From Lepidurus packardi (taxonomy: Eukaryota; Arthropoda; Branchiopoda; Notostraca; Triopsidae): a stretch of DNA of 64,000 bases. The stretch's first letter is position 1; each line of letters opens with the position of its first letter. The notes beneath the pieces are model-generated. The model saw nothing but the letters and a program-made list of their open reading frames with translations. It made no database searches and had not been told where the DNA came from. Location of the stretch: assembly GCA_023053545.1 (NCBI GenBank), contig JAKZAN010000001.1, positions 13,823,751-13,887,750 of the forward strand, read 5' to 3'. This document shows, piece by piece, positions 13,337 to 24,824 of this stretch. The position numbers and the translations under genes are program-made.

Positions 13337-15754
13337 TCAGCACCCAGCTTTCTTTTCCTTCCCTACTACAGGAGCGGTGACAAGGTGTTTAAACGCAGCT
13401 TTTGTCTTGCGGTCTTTGGACTGCGCTGCTTTCCATTCCTCTCGTTGGCGTTTGAATAAAGCCAGATTATACTTCCCGGCAATGATACGGCCATACATGT
13501 TTCCGTTTAGCTGAGCTTCTCTTTGAACCAGCTCTTCCGCAATCTGAATGCGAAGTTTCTCACTCACTGTGTGCCACAGGGTATCAAAGGCTCGAGATCC
13601 AAACCGAGAAGTCGCCAGCGTCAAATAAGACCCCTTCAATACTCCACGTTAGTTTGAAACCTCCAAAACGGAATAGTAGCGCAATTTTACTTTTAGTTTT
13701 TGAACCATTTTCTCGCGGTTCTTTTCACCTACGAAAGGGCTTGAAACGAACGCATCCAACACATGACTCCCATACATGCTCTCGAACATGACCTGCAGCT
13801 CTAACGAGTCCGTATTCAACAGACTGGTGACGATCTAAATTAACGTTGTTTCGTTAGAGGGTAACTGTACGCTTTGAATGCTAAACAATACCTTGAGTGT
13901 CTTATTAAACCAGAGTAAAGTCTGCAAGATTTGGGAGCCGACATAGGTAAACTGCGTCTTGGCATTGGATTGGGGGTCTACTGGCCGCGACAGCTGTTCG
14001 TACGGCGTTAGTTTCGCCACGGCATGCGCAAATGTAACTTGCCTATCCGCGGGCTCGGTACAGTGGAACGTCGACATCAATGACTGTAGGGGGCGACAAT
14101 TGACGCGGTGAAATTAGTACAGCAGTGCCGTGAGGGGTCCATTACCGCTTCTTACCTGTACAATCCGGCCTTGATGAGAAGAAAGACGCTTGCTAGCAGT
14201 CACCAAAGCAAGGATCACATTGCTGCTGTTACCTGCTAGTAACTCTTCGAAATGAGGTATCAACTCTTCAAGCATGGCTTCAAACTGTAGCCCGAAATGA
14301 AAAGAGCGTTAGAATCCAGTCACACTCAATTTGTCAAGTGACTACCCAACCTGTTCGGTGCTAGTAACGCTGGTAATCAGTTTGGCAACAGCGAACTTGC
14401 CCTCTGGGTGAAGACATAAGGCATGCAGATGGTTTTGGAAGTAAGACTGGTACAAGCCATCGAAATGGGTTGGAGTGCCCACGAATAAGGCTACTTCTAG
14501 TGTTCTTAGCGCAGGAGGAACCGAGAAAATAGCAGGTAAATTACTGGCTTCATCCTGCCCTTCCAAGGCTGGAAAAGAAGTCGTCTGAAGAACGTCCAAG
14601 AACTTGGAACAGAGCTTTGAACTAGCTTTGTGTAGGACACACAGCAAGGTTTGGAAAACACCACATGCCTGGTCCGAATACAATAAATCTACGAAATATC
14701 ATGAAAAGTTGCGCTTTGGTTGAGGGATGAGTGTTTAGTTGATTACCTGTAATCTGAGGCCAGTTGACGATGCGTTGGGCAAAGTCTTTCAACAGTTCTT
14801 TGAACTGCTTGTCGCGGTAACTCGGTCGTTGGGCAACACTTTTCTCGCCGTCTTCAGTTTTACTTTCTGCAGAATGACTCCGAGAACGTTTGCTGCGCAA
14901 GACATCTTCGTCTACATGCACGCCACTTAGACACTGAAGCACTTGACGCACAATGTGGCTAGCGTATACATGGCTAACGAAGTCTTCAAAGTTGTTCATG
15001 GTATACGATGAGACCTTGCTGAGGAAATCGCGACAAAATTCCGCATGCTTTTGCATGCTTTCCGACACACCAGGGGAATCTGCTGAAACGATGCCGACTC
15101 CCGGCTCTTTCGTTTCCTTCTTTCTTTTCTTCTTAGGAGGCATTTCAGGCTTTTCCGGTGTAGCCTTGCTTTCCTTCTCCTAATGATACTGGTTGAATTA
15201 CAGAGAATAAAAGGTACCCAATGCTTTACTTTAGCATCAAATTCTTCAACTCTTTGAGTAGCGATCTGGAGAAGTTTCTGCAAGACATGGCTCGCGTAAG
15301 GGTCTGTTGCAATGGATCTCAAGTCCTCTTGAAGTGCGACACAGAAACGCTCCAAGGATTCAGCATCAGACAGCGGTAAAAACTTCTCTACAATTTTGGA
15401 AACCAGTTGGTTGCACGACAAATCTATTTCTTTACCAATGCTCTGTTTGCAGACATTCGCGATAAAGACGTCTGGAAAAGTAGGCAAAAGTCATGAACAG
15501 CTTTTTTGACAGTTATAGTTAATACATAAATGCCTTCAGGTTTTAAAGACAATACCTTTCTCTTCTTGGCTGTCAAATTCCTCCTTCAAACGCTCCATAA
15601 CACGCATATAATAACTATACGTTTCTTCATCTATGTTTCGGCCTTTACCGTAAAGACCTCTACTCCCGTACTTTCTGGCCATTGAAGTAAAGGATCGTTT
15701 CTTTTTCGTCTTTTTAAAGACAGGTTTACTTTCATCACACACGTGTCCCTCCAT
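13337..15754 (-). CDS. NOP9: NOP9-like nucleolar pumilio-repeat protein
   Basis: RNA-binding factor needed for small-subunit rRNA processing in the nucleolus (family knowledge). Eight exons on the minus strand: 15754-15556, 15471-15230, 15179-14747, 14688-14351, 14284-14156, 14083-13892, 13834-13691 and 13633-13337. Each junction has a GT donor and AG acceptor and the frame is continuous, giving 657 aa, close to the roughly 640 aa of animal NOP9. The N-terminus is basic (KKTKKKRSF) and followed by the conserved FDSQEEKG segment. Pumilio-type helical repeats follow, including the TDPYASHVLQKLLQIA and YASHIVRQVLQCLSG repeats and the late MYGSHVLDAF and FGSRAFDTLW repeats. A lysine-rich insert (PPKKKRKKETKEP) in the middle looks like a nuclear/nucleolar signal. 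The C-terminus is basic. The locus looks intact. Confidence 0.9.
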
Positions 15755-16190
15755 TTTTCTAAAATAAACTGAATACGTCTAAGCTGAGTAGTAAAAAGAA
15801 AGAGGTCCGCAGGCTTCTTCCCAAAGTAGTGTTCATTTAGTCTGTAGTGCCATCTCCGACCAACTCGGGAACTTTTCCAGTGACAATCGCGAAGTTGTGA
15901 CGTTTGCTCTGGTCTTTCACCCTTTCTCTACCCACCTCTTTGTCATCGACTATCTCTCTACTCTTCTCAAAACGGACTCCCACTCTCCCTGTCCCACTCT
16001 CCTCCGAGAAATACCAGAATAGGAGGAAAAGAAAAGTAAAACTAAGAAACGGAAAACATGACGTATCCCCGTTCCCCGTACACATGGAATTTATACCCAT
16101 GGAATCAGCACCACTGTATCGTACTATAACGTCTTTCTTGCTACCAGTACATTGCATGTTATATTGGTACAGAAAGTCAATGAGTGTCTC

Positions 16191-16827
16191 TTTAATGCCT
16201 GCTTTACACTGCCCCTGTCAACTGTCCGCTGTCTGTCTGGCTGGCAAGCCGCATGCGCAGTACCGTTGACATGGCTGGAACTCCTGTCAGAAAACTACAC
16301 TGTCAAGAGTCCAGCAGCGCTCAACTTTTCTGGCTGACAGGCCTGCTTCCACCAATCACAAAAGTGGTGGGTAGGGCCACGTGTGTTTGTAAACATTGAT
16401 TTTGATTTGACTTGAACTACTTATGAACATTATTATGAATTATTTAACTTGATATTATTTTTATAGCCTATAGGTAATTATACATAGTCTTATATATATC
16501 CACTATATATTATAAATCCGTTATATATTTTATTATATATCCATTATGTATTTTATATACCCATTAAATTTTCATGCCCGGACCCTCAGGGTGCAACGAG
16601 CGTTCATCGAAAAAGAGGAAAAGGTCGCACTCGACAACATTTTTATGTATTTGACAACAATAAATACAGCAATATGTGGCTTTTCACAAAGCCACACCCA
16701 TTCCGACATGACATTGTTCATTCTGACATTCCAATGTAAATCAATCGAGTGTCATGTCCGCCATGACATAACGCCAAAATGTCTGACATGCCAGCTTGAC
16801 AGGGGCAGTGTAAAGTAAGCTTAATGC
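16191..16827. mobile_element. MITE-like non-autonomous insertion (621 bp) with its target duplication
   Basis: The element runs 16199-16819. Its ends share a perfect 20-bp inverted repeat, CTTTACACTGCCCCTGTCAA at 16202-16221 and its complement at 16796-16815, with a few imperfectly matching outer bases. Flanks TTTAATGC (16191-16198) and CTTAATGC (16820-16827) agree at seven of eight positions, consistent with a decayed 8-bp hAT-type target duplication. The interior is non-coding, with an AT-rich core (about 16436-16570) and scattered TGACAT/ATGTCA motifs. The insertion cuts the hAT dimerisation segment of the neighbouring decayed element. Confidence 0.7.
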
Positions 16828-17787
16828 TGAAAACGACCGTTCTGTCGAACAATTTGACCCTGGTGTACATAACAGCATCCGGAGCGCTATTCCCACGTTT
16901 GGGTAAATATCCGAAAAGCCTTTTTCCAGAATGTACTTGTATACGTCAAGTGACGATTACTCTTTCCCCCATTTAGCCTCAGACGACAACAAATGAGCTC
17001 GCAGGTGTAGACACTCGTTTTCCAAAGTACCATCCAAATCCCCTGGATAGAAAGCTTGCAGGTTCCGTGCTCCATTACGAATGTCTTGGGATTCCAAATT
17101 ACGAAGCTTCGTGAGAAAGTCAAACTTTTGACTTAAATTCTCGTAAGCAGAGCCACGTCTATGTAGTTCTGCAATCAACCTGTCAATAATGACGTTGAAG
17201 ACGGTGACTCTAAATCTGTCCCTGCCGGTCTCGGAGTTGACCGGAGGCGGTAGTTCGACACCCTTTTCCTTTACTTCGTCAAACCGGACTTTTCGCTTAC
17301 GTTTCCTCTTCGTATGCGTATGCGTAATTCTGTTCACCACTTCTTTCCATAGCTTTCAACTCATAATGATCGAAGGTACCGGCTTTCCTTAAATCTTCTA
17401 GGTATGTTACCAAGGACCGATAAAGTTCAGCGATCGTACCAAGTTCGATTCTCACAGATTGCAGAGATTTGTTCACTTTCTTAAATCTCTTCAGGATAGC
17501 ATTCCACAGCAGGGTCAGGAAGCACATTTCCAGGGAGTCGATCGAATTAAAAAGGCATGAAGCGTCAGAACGCGTAGATGGTTTTTCACTTGTGTCATTA
17601 GCGATTATCTGAAGAGCTGCCAATACCTCATTCCATGAGCAACAGAGACTTCGGCAGGCGTCACTCCTAGCCGACCATCTTGTCTGAGAAAGGCCCTTTA
17701 CAACTGTTGAGTTTGGCTTCACTTGAGATAACAAAACTTCCCATCTGTGTGTCGAGATCGAGAAAAAATTATACAGTTCCTGTAAAG

Positions 17788-17990
17788 TAGGGGTCGTAAT
17801 CGATTAGGATTTCACTAATCGATTAATCGAAAGGAAAAAAAATTCGATTACCGATTAGTTAACGATTAGCACTTAATTTTCTTAATCGATTACTACTAAT
17901 CGATTAGTTAGCGATTAGTGCCATTTTTTAAAAAATTGATTACTAATATCGATTATTGAACTACGATTAATTATCGATTATCAACCACTG
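17788..17990. repeat. hAT terminal and subterminal repeats, low-coordinate end
   Basis: The 18-bp terminal inverted repeat at 17788-17805 is followed by about 180 bp carrying many copies in both orientations of an ATCGATTA-like 8-mer. In hAT elements such subterminal motifs are typically bound by the transposase. Confidence 0.85.
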
Positions 17991-18262
17991 CAGTCCATAT
18001 TTCCCTAACGACTAGCTCAACGATTAGCACTTTGTTAGGGCAATCGTTTTGTTAGCGACTACTGTCACATTTTCTTAAAAGCGAACTATTTTTTACTGAA
18101 AATTTCCGTTTATTTGCACCAAGTGGACGTATGATTGTCAAAAATACGTAAAGATAGCTTATGAAGTGTTTGTAGTTTTTACAAGAAACACTTCAAGGAA
18201 AAGCAGGAACACTCATTACATCGATCTGAATCATTTTGACTGCAAAACACAACAGGAACGCG

Positions 18263-20269
18263 TCACTCCTTATTTCTAAGAGCGAAAACGTCAAAGTGGC
18301 GCAGTGAGCTCCTTAGGAAAAGGAGATCATCAACTAATTCTGGAGAAAGATTCGCCCGCTTTTTCGTGATTGTATTGCCCGCATCACTGAAATTTCTTTC
18401 AGAAGAAACAGATGTTGCGGGAACGCAGAGGAACATTTGTGCCAGCAAAGAAAGGCGAGGAAAGGTCGGTGAATGATTCCTCCACCACTCTAGAGGATTT
18501 TCAGTTATCCTGATTTTTTTCAGTACTCTGTACTGGGAGATTTCGTCAACTGTTTCCTCGTCGTCATCGAAGGAGGCGTAAAACTGCGCCAGTTTGTTTT
18601 CAGTTGTGTGCAAAACTTGCGGCTCCTCCTTCAGAACCAGAATATCCAGTTGCTCCCTCATGTATTGCCAAATGCTTTCCTTTTCTTGGTCTTGTTTGAT
18701 AAATACAAGATTCTTGAATCTTGGGTCAAGAGCAGAAGCGAGTAAAATGAATTTACTCGGCTCGTTGGTAAGCCATTTGTCTTGAATTACTCTGAGCATA
18801 ATCTCGCTGCAATTCACAATTTCTGGGAGCAGCAGCGTTGATTCATTGAGCTCCCTTAACCGCTTATGAAGCTCTAAAATCGTAGGATAGACGTACGAAA
18901 GAGTGCTGTACGTATCACCACCTAGCTCCGCCGTCACGTAGCTGAAGGGCTCCAAGATCTGTATAACTTGCTCTACAAGCATCCATTCTCGAGACTCGAG
19001 CTTATACCTTTCATATACTCTTCTACTTTTAAAGTCATTGCCGATAAGCCCTTCATATATTGGGAATGCATTCTGCAAAACCTTAATGCGCTGTAGCTTC
19101 TCGTATTCGGAGTTCCACCTTGTTTCTACAGATTGAATGACGCTAAGCGGGTGGTTAGAAATTTTTGCGAGCTGTTGTGCCTTCTCCAGGATCTCTTTCT
19201 GTTTTGGAGAACGTTTAAAGATGGATACCAATCCCTTCGTCTTGTCTACCAACAGTTTTAATGGCTCCAGCCCTTTGTTGACAACTAACTGCAGCGTATG
19301 AGCTGCACAAACAAAATGTTCGATGTCTTCGAAATAAAAGTCCTCGAACGCCTTTTTCATGTTCGCAGCACCATCCGTTACTCCGGCAATAATCTTGTGC
19401 TTAATTTCCAGTCTTTCAAGCTCGTGAGAAAGTTCTTCAGCGATACTTTCCCCTGTATGGGGGCTTTGAATTTGCACTGTAGCGTAATTAACAGAGCGAA
19501 ATTCAAAAATTTCCGAAATCCAGTGCAGCGTGATACTGACATACGAATCATTTGCAACTGACGTCCATATATCGGACGTCATAGCAACTTTATTCGTTTC
19601 CGTTTCTAAAATCTTCTTGAGTTCCCTTCTTGCAAGAGCGGCGCAATTTAAAATTTCTTGCCTTGCTGAATGGACGGATGGCGTTCGCCATTTTGGATTC
19701 AGCTTCTTTAAAAATGCATCAAAGTGAGGATTCTGTAGAATATGAAGTGGCTGCTGGTCGTCCACTACAAAGCGCAACAAACGGCGAGTATGTTGCATTT
19801 GAGACTTATCGGTAAACGGCTGCGCGTCTTTAACAGAAATTGCGAGGGCCTGACGAATGTCTTGATTTCTGCTAAGAGGGCGTTCAACTCCCGATATTTT
19901 TTCTTCATGTTTTTCTTTACTGAGATGATGCCGGTACTGGAGATGGTTCATTTGGTTGGTTGTATTTCCTAAACATGCGCACGTTAGCCACTGTATTTTA
20001 AACGTAATCGTTAAATGTTACATGCTACCTTTCTTCTCAAGAACAGTGTTGCAATTTTGGTAGGTGCAGATTAGTTTGTTTACCATTGTAGGATGGGAGA
20101 GAAAGTAGTGGTGGACCCACGAGCGCTTAGCCGTTCGACTACGCTTTGTAGCTGGCTCCGGTGTTTTTGAAAGCTCACTTTCCATAGAGGATTCGCTCTC
20201 TGACTCAGAATCACTTTGTGCAACTAACTGCATAGGTGTTTTATCTTTACAAGACGCCATAAGGGACAA
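18263..20269 (-). CDS. hAT transposase with BED zinc finger (two exons, apparently intact)
   Basis: Cut-and-paste transposase of the nested hAT element. Exon 1 is 20269-20029 and exon 2 is 19968-18263, separated by a GT-AG intron; the joined product is 648 aa. Residues 51-94 form a BED finger interrupted by the intron (W51, C68, C73, H89, H94). The RNase-H-like core carries candidate catalytic aspartates D213 (in MTSDIWTS) and D279 (in GVTDGAANM), a CxxH pair at C301/H304 (CAAHTLQL), and the terminal catalytic glutamate about E604 in SSERNFSDAG, within the hAT dimerisation domain (from about NPLEWWRNH). No stops or frameshifts were seen. A second ATG at 20260 is an alternative start. Length and domain order match autonomous BED-type hAT transposases. 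Confidence 0.93.
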
Positions 20270-20354
20270 TGGATTGCAACAATCACCAAAAACCGTGTAA
20301 AAAATGAGGGAAAAGTTGGATACAGCTCTGCAAGAAGACAGATTCGGTCAGTGT

Positions 20355-20445
20355 AAGAACTACTAATCGATTAGTCAACTTAGTAATCGATCATCGGTAC
20401 TAATCGATTAATAATCGATGTCTGACCAATCGATTACGACCCCTA
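20355..20445. repeat. hAT terminal and subterminal repeats, high-coordinate end
   Basis: Several ATCGATTA-type motifs (for example ACTAATCGATTA near 20399) precede the terminal inverted repeat at 20428-20445, mirroring the other end but over a shorter stretch. Confidence 0.85.
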
Positions 20446-21868
20446 CTGTAAAGTACCGAAGAAAGATATAGCAGCCTCACAAGACTCAGCAGCACATGAT
20501 CCGACAAGATTCAGAGAGCGAGCCGAACAGGGGACGAAAACTACCAGAGGATTCACTTGTCTTATTCTCGCTTGAAGACCGGAATATACACCCGACATGT
20601 TGCTGGCGTTGTCATAAGACTGTCCGCGACAGTTGGCGATATCCAAGTCATGATTTTTCAAGGTCTGGAGAACCACGTTAGCCAGATCTTCTGCTTTATG
20701 GCCACAATTCGGTACGAATCTTAAAAATCGTTCGACAGGACATCCCTCTACAGACATATCGTACTATGAATGATAGTTGATCCACGTGGGAGATGTCAGG
20801 AGTCGAGTCGACAGAGATGGAAAAATACTTGGCATGCTTTACCTCAGTAACGATCGTGCTTATGACCTTTTCTGTCATGATGTTGATAATTTCATCGCAT
20901 TTTGTAGACGAGAGATATGATGTTGTGCCGTATCCTCCGTTTCCGTGGCGTTTTATGTGCGTGTCCAGAAAAGGGTCAAACTCAGCCAAAAGTTCTAGCG
21001 TCACAACATAGTTCCCACCGTTTCTCGACCCAAATCTCTCAAACTGAACCTCTAAACGGCAATCCACGTGCAGACAATGACCTCACAACAGCAACAATCC
21101 GCCTTAAAACCTCATGCCAGTATTTTATTTCTTCTTCCGCTTGAAGCACAAGACTCTTGTTAACTCTACTGCCAACATTCTTCCTCGCTAACAGCGTCGC
21201 ACACGCTGACCTGTGATCGTCTGAACTTGCATGATCCTTCATCGTCTGACCTGCATTTTTCCAGTCGTGGTACCCTTCGTCATTAGCTAGCGACCCCGAT
21301 TTTTGAAACATCTTACAAGGGGCGCAGAACACGGTACCTTTGCTCTTTGAAAATACTAGCCAAGGCCGAGGTCGTTTTTCACCATTAGCCAATGTTCGGC
21401 TAAAGAGTGTCAGGGATAGATACCTCGTTGTATCTGCGTATTCACGCTTTGAAAAGAAAAATCTGCATCAATATTTTGTTTCACACCATTTTGTACGAAG
21501 TGTTCGAGTGTGGCATCGTCCGATATCCACTCGGCAGGATCGTCACTAACAGACGGGAATGACGAGACCGCAAAACATGTGTTCGCATGCGATTCAGGAT
21601 GTTCACCAGAATCTCTAACGACTGCAGCAAAGTTTTCGGAAATCGAGTTTTGAGGAATTTGAGGTAGCTCGTCACAGTCAGACACGCTTGCCGGTCGATG
21701 GTCGTCACTCCAATTGCTAGAGGCTGATGCACTGCTATTAGGTCTGGAAGTGGCGAAAAACCAATCCAACTTAGGGACATTAGAAAGAAGCTCCTTTTCC
21801 TTCTGCAATTTTTCCTTATTCTTTTTTCTTTTCTGGAACCCACTCAGTGTTTTGTTGATGACAGACAT

Positions 21869-22436
21869 TGTTAATCTCTAGAAAGTAGCATTGATTCTAT
21901 AAAGCGGCTGATTGTAATACTCAATTATCACAATAATCGGCGCCTACTTTAGTAACTTACAACAACTCTCTAACACTCTGCGAGTTCTCACTTTCACTAT
22001 CGCTGGTCGCTATGATATCTTTTCTCTTAATCTCTTCTTTTGAACTTACTGTAAACAAGTCAAAACACGCGTGTCCTTGTGTAAGATGCTAGAGCTGTGG
22101 TTTGCAGAGGGATTCAGAATGTGTTGCCACCTTCATTGAAGCGCGAATTATGAAAAGCGGAGAAAAGAACCTACGCTGGGTTACAAAAATCTGACTAACT
22201 TCTTTTTTTAAATTTGATCACGTCGTAGGCTTTCAGCCTGTTGACGTTTCCTTTATGGAAAAAGGTTCGAGAAAGCATACATTATTTATTAGTCAGGTAC
22301 ACAGTACTTGACTAATAAATAATAAATACACAGTACCTGACTAACTTAACCTAATTAAACATAATATAACCTAACCAAACTAAACCTAACCAAGCTCAAA
22401 CTAATCTAATTACACTTAAACCTACATGAAAATACA
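21869..22436. other. Spacer with degenerate CCTAA-rich tract; no gene
   Basis: Non-coding. Around 22265-22340 the pieces AGTCAGGTAC and CAGTACTTGACTAATAAATAATAAATA form partial direct and inverted repeats. From 22340 to 22430 the sequence is rich in AACCTAA/AACTTAA-like motifs, superficially telomere-like but too irregular to call a telomeric array. Confidence 0.45.
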
Positions 22437-22640
22437 TTACCCCGTGGGCCCCTGGGCCAAGGTCCAAAATGGGCTCCTAAACAGGTCGGGATGGGCCCCT
22501 GGCCTCTTGGGGCCCTGGGCCTGTGCCAAGTTGGACCACGCGATAAGGCGGTGTCGGGACTTGAACTGGTGAACTATAGAACGAAAGTTAGGGCCTTTAA
22601 CCACTCCGCCAATCACTCGGTAGGTGAGGCTATAAGACAT
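22437..22640 (-). repeat. Possible tRNA-derived SINE
   Basis: Read on the minus strand, 22625-22535 contains an A-box-like TGGCGGAGTGGTTAAAGGC and, about 40 nt later, a B-box-like AGTTCAAGTCCCG, the two internal RNA polymerase III promoter blocks in tRNA order and spacing. I could not form a convincing acceptor stem, so a functional tRNA gene is unlikely. The GC-rich sequence downstream of the B box (22437-22530, with GGGCCC repeats) would be the SINE body. Confidence 0.4.
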
Positions 22641-22652
22641 AACTTTTTCACA

Positions 22653-22836
22653 GTCTCCAAAATGATCTCCAGTTATTTTACATACTATTACATAAATTAA
22701 TATTTCGTACGGAAAAATTTACATTTTCTTTTCTTTGTCTTGTGCCCTCAACGTATACCACTTCGTCACTTGGCCCGGGGCCCCTTCCGAGGCTGGGGCC
22801 CCTAGGCAGCTGCCTAATTTGCCTAGGCGGAGATAC
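22653..22836 (-). repeat. 184-bp dispersed repeat, copy A
   Basis: This segment matches 41625-41808 in the opposite orientation over its full length with scattered mismatches. It contains a GC-rich block with a palindrome (CCTAGGCAGCTGCCTA) and an AT-rich block. The matched ends (GTATCT / GGAGAC) suggest a discrete element or element terminus of unknown class. Confidence 0.75.
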
Positions 22837-24029
22837 GGCACTGCATGTACGGCACATCAGTCGTTGATTGGTTCCCATCGTGGACTCCTCTGTCTGAGTT
22901 TACAGAATCTGAATCACTGTGCAATGCCTGTCGCCTTCTGTATTGATCTATGTGACCTAAGTGGCACTGCTAAATTAATGTCAATCAATGTCTGTCGCCC
23001 TAGATCATACTAAGGTTTTCGGCAAACGTAATATAATGCGTAATATAATATAATAAGTAATATAATGCACCCGGGAACGCTTTAATAATTGGCCCTAGAG
23101 TTAAAAGTCCTTGTATACTTTATAAGTGATTATCTTCCATGTATATTACACAACAATATAGGCTAGTAATGAGCAGATGCTAACGCTGGTTAAATTAAAA
23201 AAAGAAACGGTTTAACAAAGTAAATTATTGTGCAAATAGGCTAAATTCAATTCTCTAATGGACAAAAGTAAAAAATTAATTGCGCTATGACAAATAAACG
23301 CTTCAGTGTAAGTTATTACTTTGGCTAATAGCTGTATTCCATATAATATTTTGGAATTTTTGAACAAACGTTCAGTATCATTCGGAGAGTCGCGTTTAGG
23401 TCTTCATTGGGAGCAGCAGTCTTTTGCGGAAAGAAATAGCAAGTGTTGTAGAAATAGGTGCGCACTAGAGAGTATTTCTGCAATGAAAGTACCGAAAGTT
23501 AACCCACGCTTTGCGTTGGTGGCTGAGGAGTTGTTTTGTTCTAGGTTTTATTCTAGGCTCACTAAACCAACGTACGGATTCCGAATCGAAGTCTTTACGT
23601 TGGCTGTTCTCATCGCAGATTTAGAAATCGGACTGGCTGCGTTACTTTTTTGTATAAAGCGTTTTCTAGTATATTCTAAATTGCCCAGTATCTTACGACT
23701 CAGTTCCACCCTATCGTATTGTAATGCCTTTGTTCTGACCAATACCATGCATGTTATACTTGTCTGAAAGCTGGATGAGTTGCATGCTGTAATATGGGCG
23801 ATAAATCAGCTTATTACTATGAAGTTGAAGCTCTGCAATTTACTATGACTTGAAACGACTTAGAAATTTCTGCAAATTGCTACAGTGCTGATACTCGTCT
23901 TTATAACTGTAATAATCAGTTGCCCTTAAAAATGCGCTTAAAATAAAAAATAAAAAAATAATAGAAAATTAAATAGAAACTAATGACTGCATTACTGCAG
24001 CAATGTTGCACAAATGGCTTCATTGCCAT
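22837..24029. other. AT-rich spacer, no recognised gene
   Basis: No family resemblance found. A TAATATAAT-type tandem tract lies at about 23028-23070. An open frame at 23321-23767 has no recognisable domain. A short piece near 23564-23600 resembles 54160-54100 in inverted orientation. Confidence 0.4.
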
Positions 24030-24710
24030 TCGGTGGCGGAATTCCCCAAATCAGTATTTTAATACCGAAGGCTCTTAGTATGTATGATTTTTAAGAAAAC
24101 TGAGTTTTTTTCTATTAAGTAGTTCAACTATCTGTATTATAATTTCAGGTAAATAAAGAAGCGTAGATTGAGCATAAACTACTTCAAAGTGAAAGTACTT
24201 GTAATATAATTCTAAGTAATTACAGTCGACATAATGTAATACTTAGCACAAGCACTTTTACGTCGTGATCTGAGCCTATTTTAATCGTTTCGGAGCACGT
24301 GATGTTTTGCATAGTAAACGTAAGTTAACAGTCAGAAACGACAGAATCTTCCATTTCAATTGCCTCTCGCGTTGTCGGCAAATCAGCCACACTGGAAAGC
24401 TTCCGTTTCTTCTATGCAGGCTGAAACTGCTAGGGCTGAGCACCTTCAACTTCTGGAACAGGAATGCTAAGAAACTCATCACATTCTGTCCCTTCATCCC
24501 CCTAGAATCCTTCTATAAAAAAATAAGAGTTGATGGGCGTAGGTATGTTAGACTGTGCGTTCTTTTTTGGGTTATTTAACAAAAATAAAAAATGTCTTGT
24601 ATTCCATACTAACCTTACCCAAGTATTGTTATTAAGATTCAAAAATATTCCGTGTCCTTTTTACGTAAGGTTGCTTCTCCATTTCCCGTGCTGTAGAAGT
24701 TACACGGAAC

Positions 24711-24824
24711 ACTTCCTATTCTATACTCTATACACGGATTTCCTATTCTATTCTATACACGGGAGACTTCCTATTCTATATTATATATAGGAAGTCTCCT
24801 GTGTTATAACTAGATATTCTAGTG
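24711..24824. repeat. AT-rich hairpin-forming repeat at the BEL/Pao insertion site (left arm)
   Basis: Contains a 13-bp perfect inverted repeat (GGAGACTTCCTAT and its complement) separated by about 10 bp, and multiple CTATTCTATA motifs. The BEL/Pao element inserted directly after it. The mirror copy is at 51546-51659. Confidence 0.85.

Larger units (their letters stand above)
17780..20453 (-). mobile_element. Complete nested hAT DNA transposon with 8-bp target duplication
   Basis: The element spans 17788-20445 (2,658 bp). It begins TAGGGGTCGTAATCGATT and ends with the exact inverse complement, an 18-bp perfect terminal inverted repeat. It is flanked by an identical 8-bp duplication, CTGTAAAG, at 17780-17787 and 20446-20453, the hallmark of hAT insertion. 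Both subterminal regions are crowded with copies of ATCGATTA and related motifs. One spliced transposase gene lies inside on the minus strand. Intact ends, perfect duplication and an open reading frame suggest a young, possibly still active insertion. Confidence 0.95.
16819..21868 (-). pseudogene. Decayed hAT-like transposase-derived gene, DUF4371/ZMYM1 type, split by a nested hAT
   Basis: Minus-strand coding remnants run from an ATG at 21868. Recognisable blocks: a low-complexity N-terminus; a TTF-type zinc-finger segment (SKGTVFCAPCKMF); the DUF4371 RNase-H-like core (DSTPDISHVDQLSFIVRYV, then QSYDNASNMSGVY and FVPCSARSLNLVG); the LSQTRWSARSDA block; and a C-terminal hAT dimerisation segment ending near STERSFSAL, where the MITE begins. 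The frame shifts near 21410, 21050, 20755 and 17320, and an in-frame TAA lies at 16957-16959. Ignoring 17788-20445 and one copy of the 8-bp duplication makes the frame continuous across the insertion site, showing that the inner hAT jumped into this coding sequence. No terminal repeats of the outer element were found. Confidence 0.85.

Noticed and set aside
22340..22430. Interstitial telomeric array
   Set aside because: CCTAA-like motifs are too irregular and mixed with unrelated sequence.
22535..22640. A functional tRNA gene on the minus strand
   Set aside because: A and B boxes are present but no proper acceptor stem or cloverleaf could be formed; a SINE is more likely.
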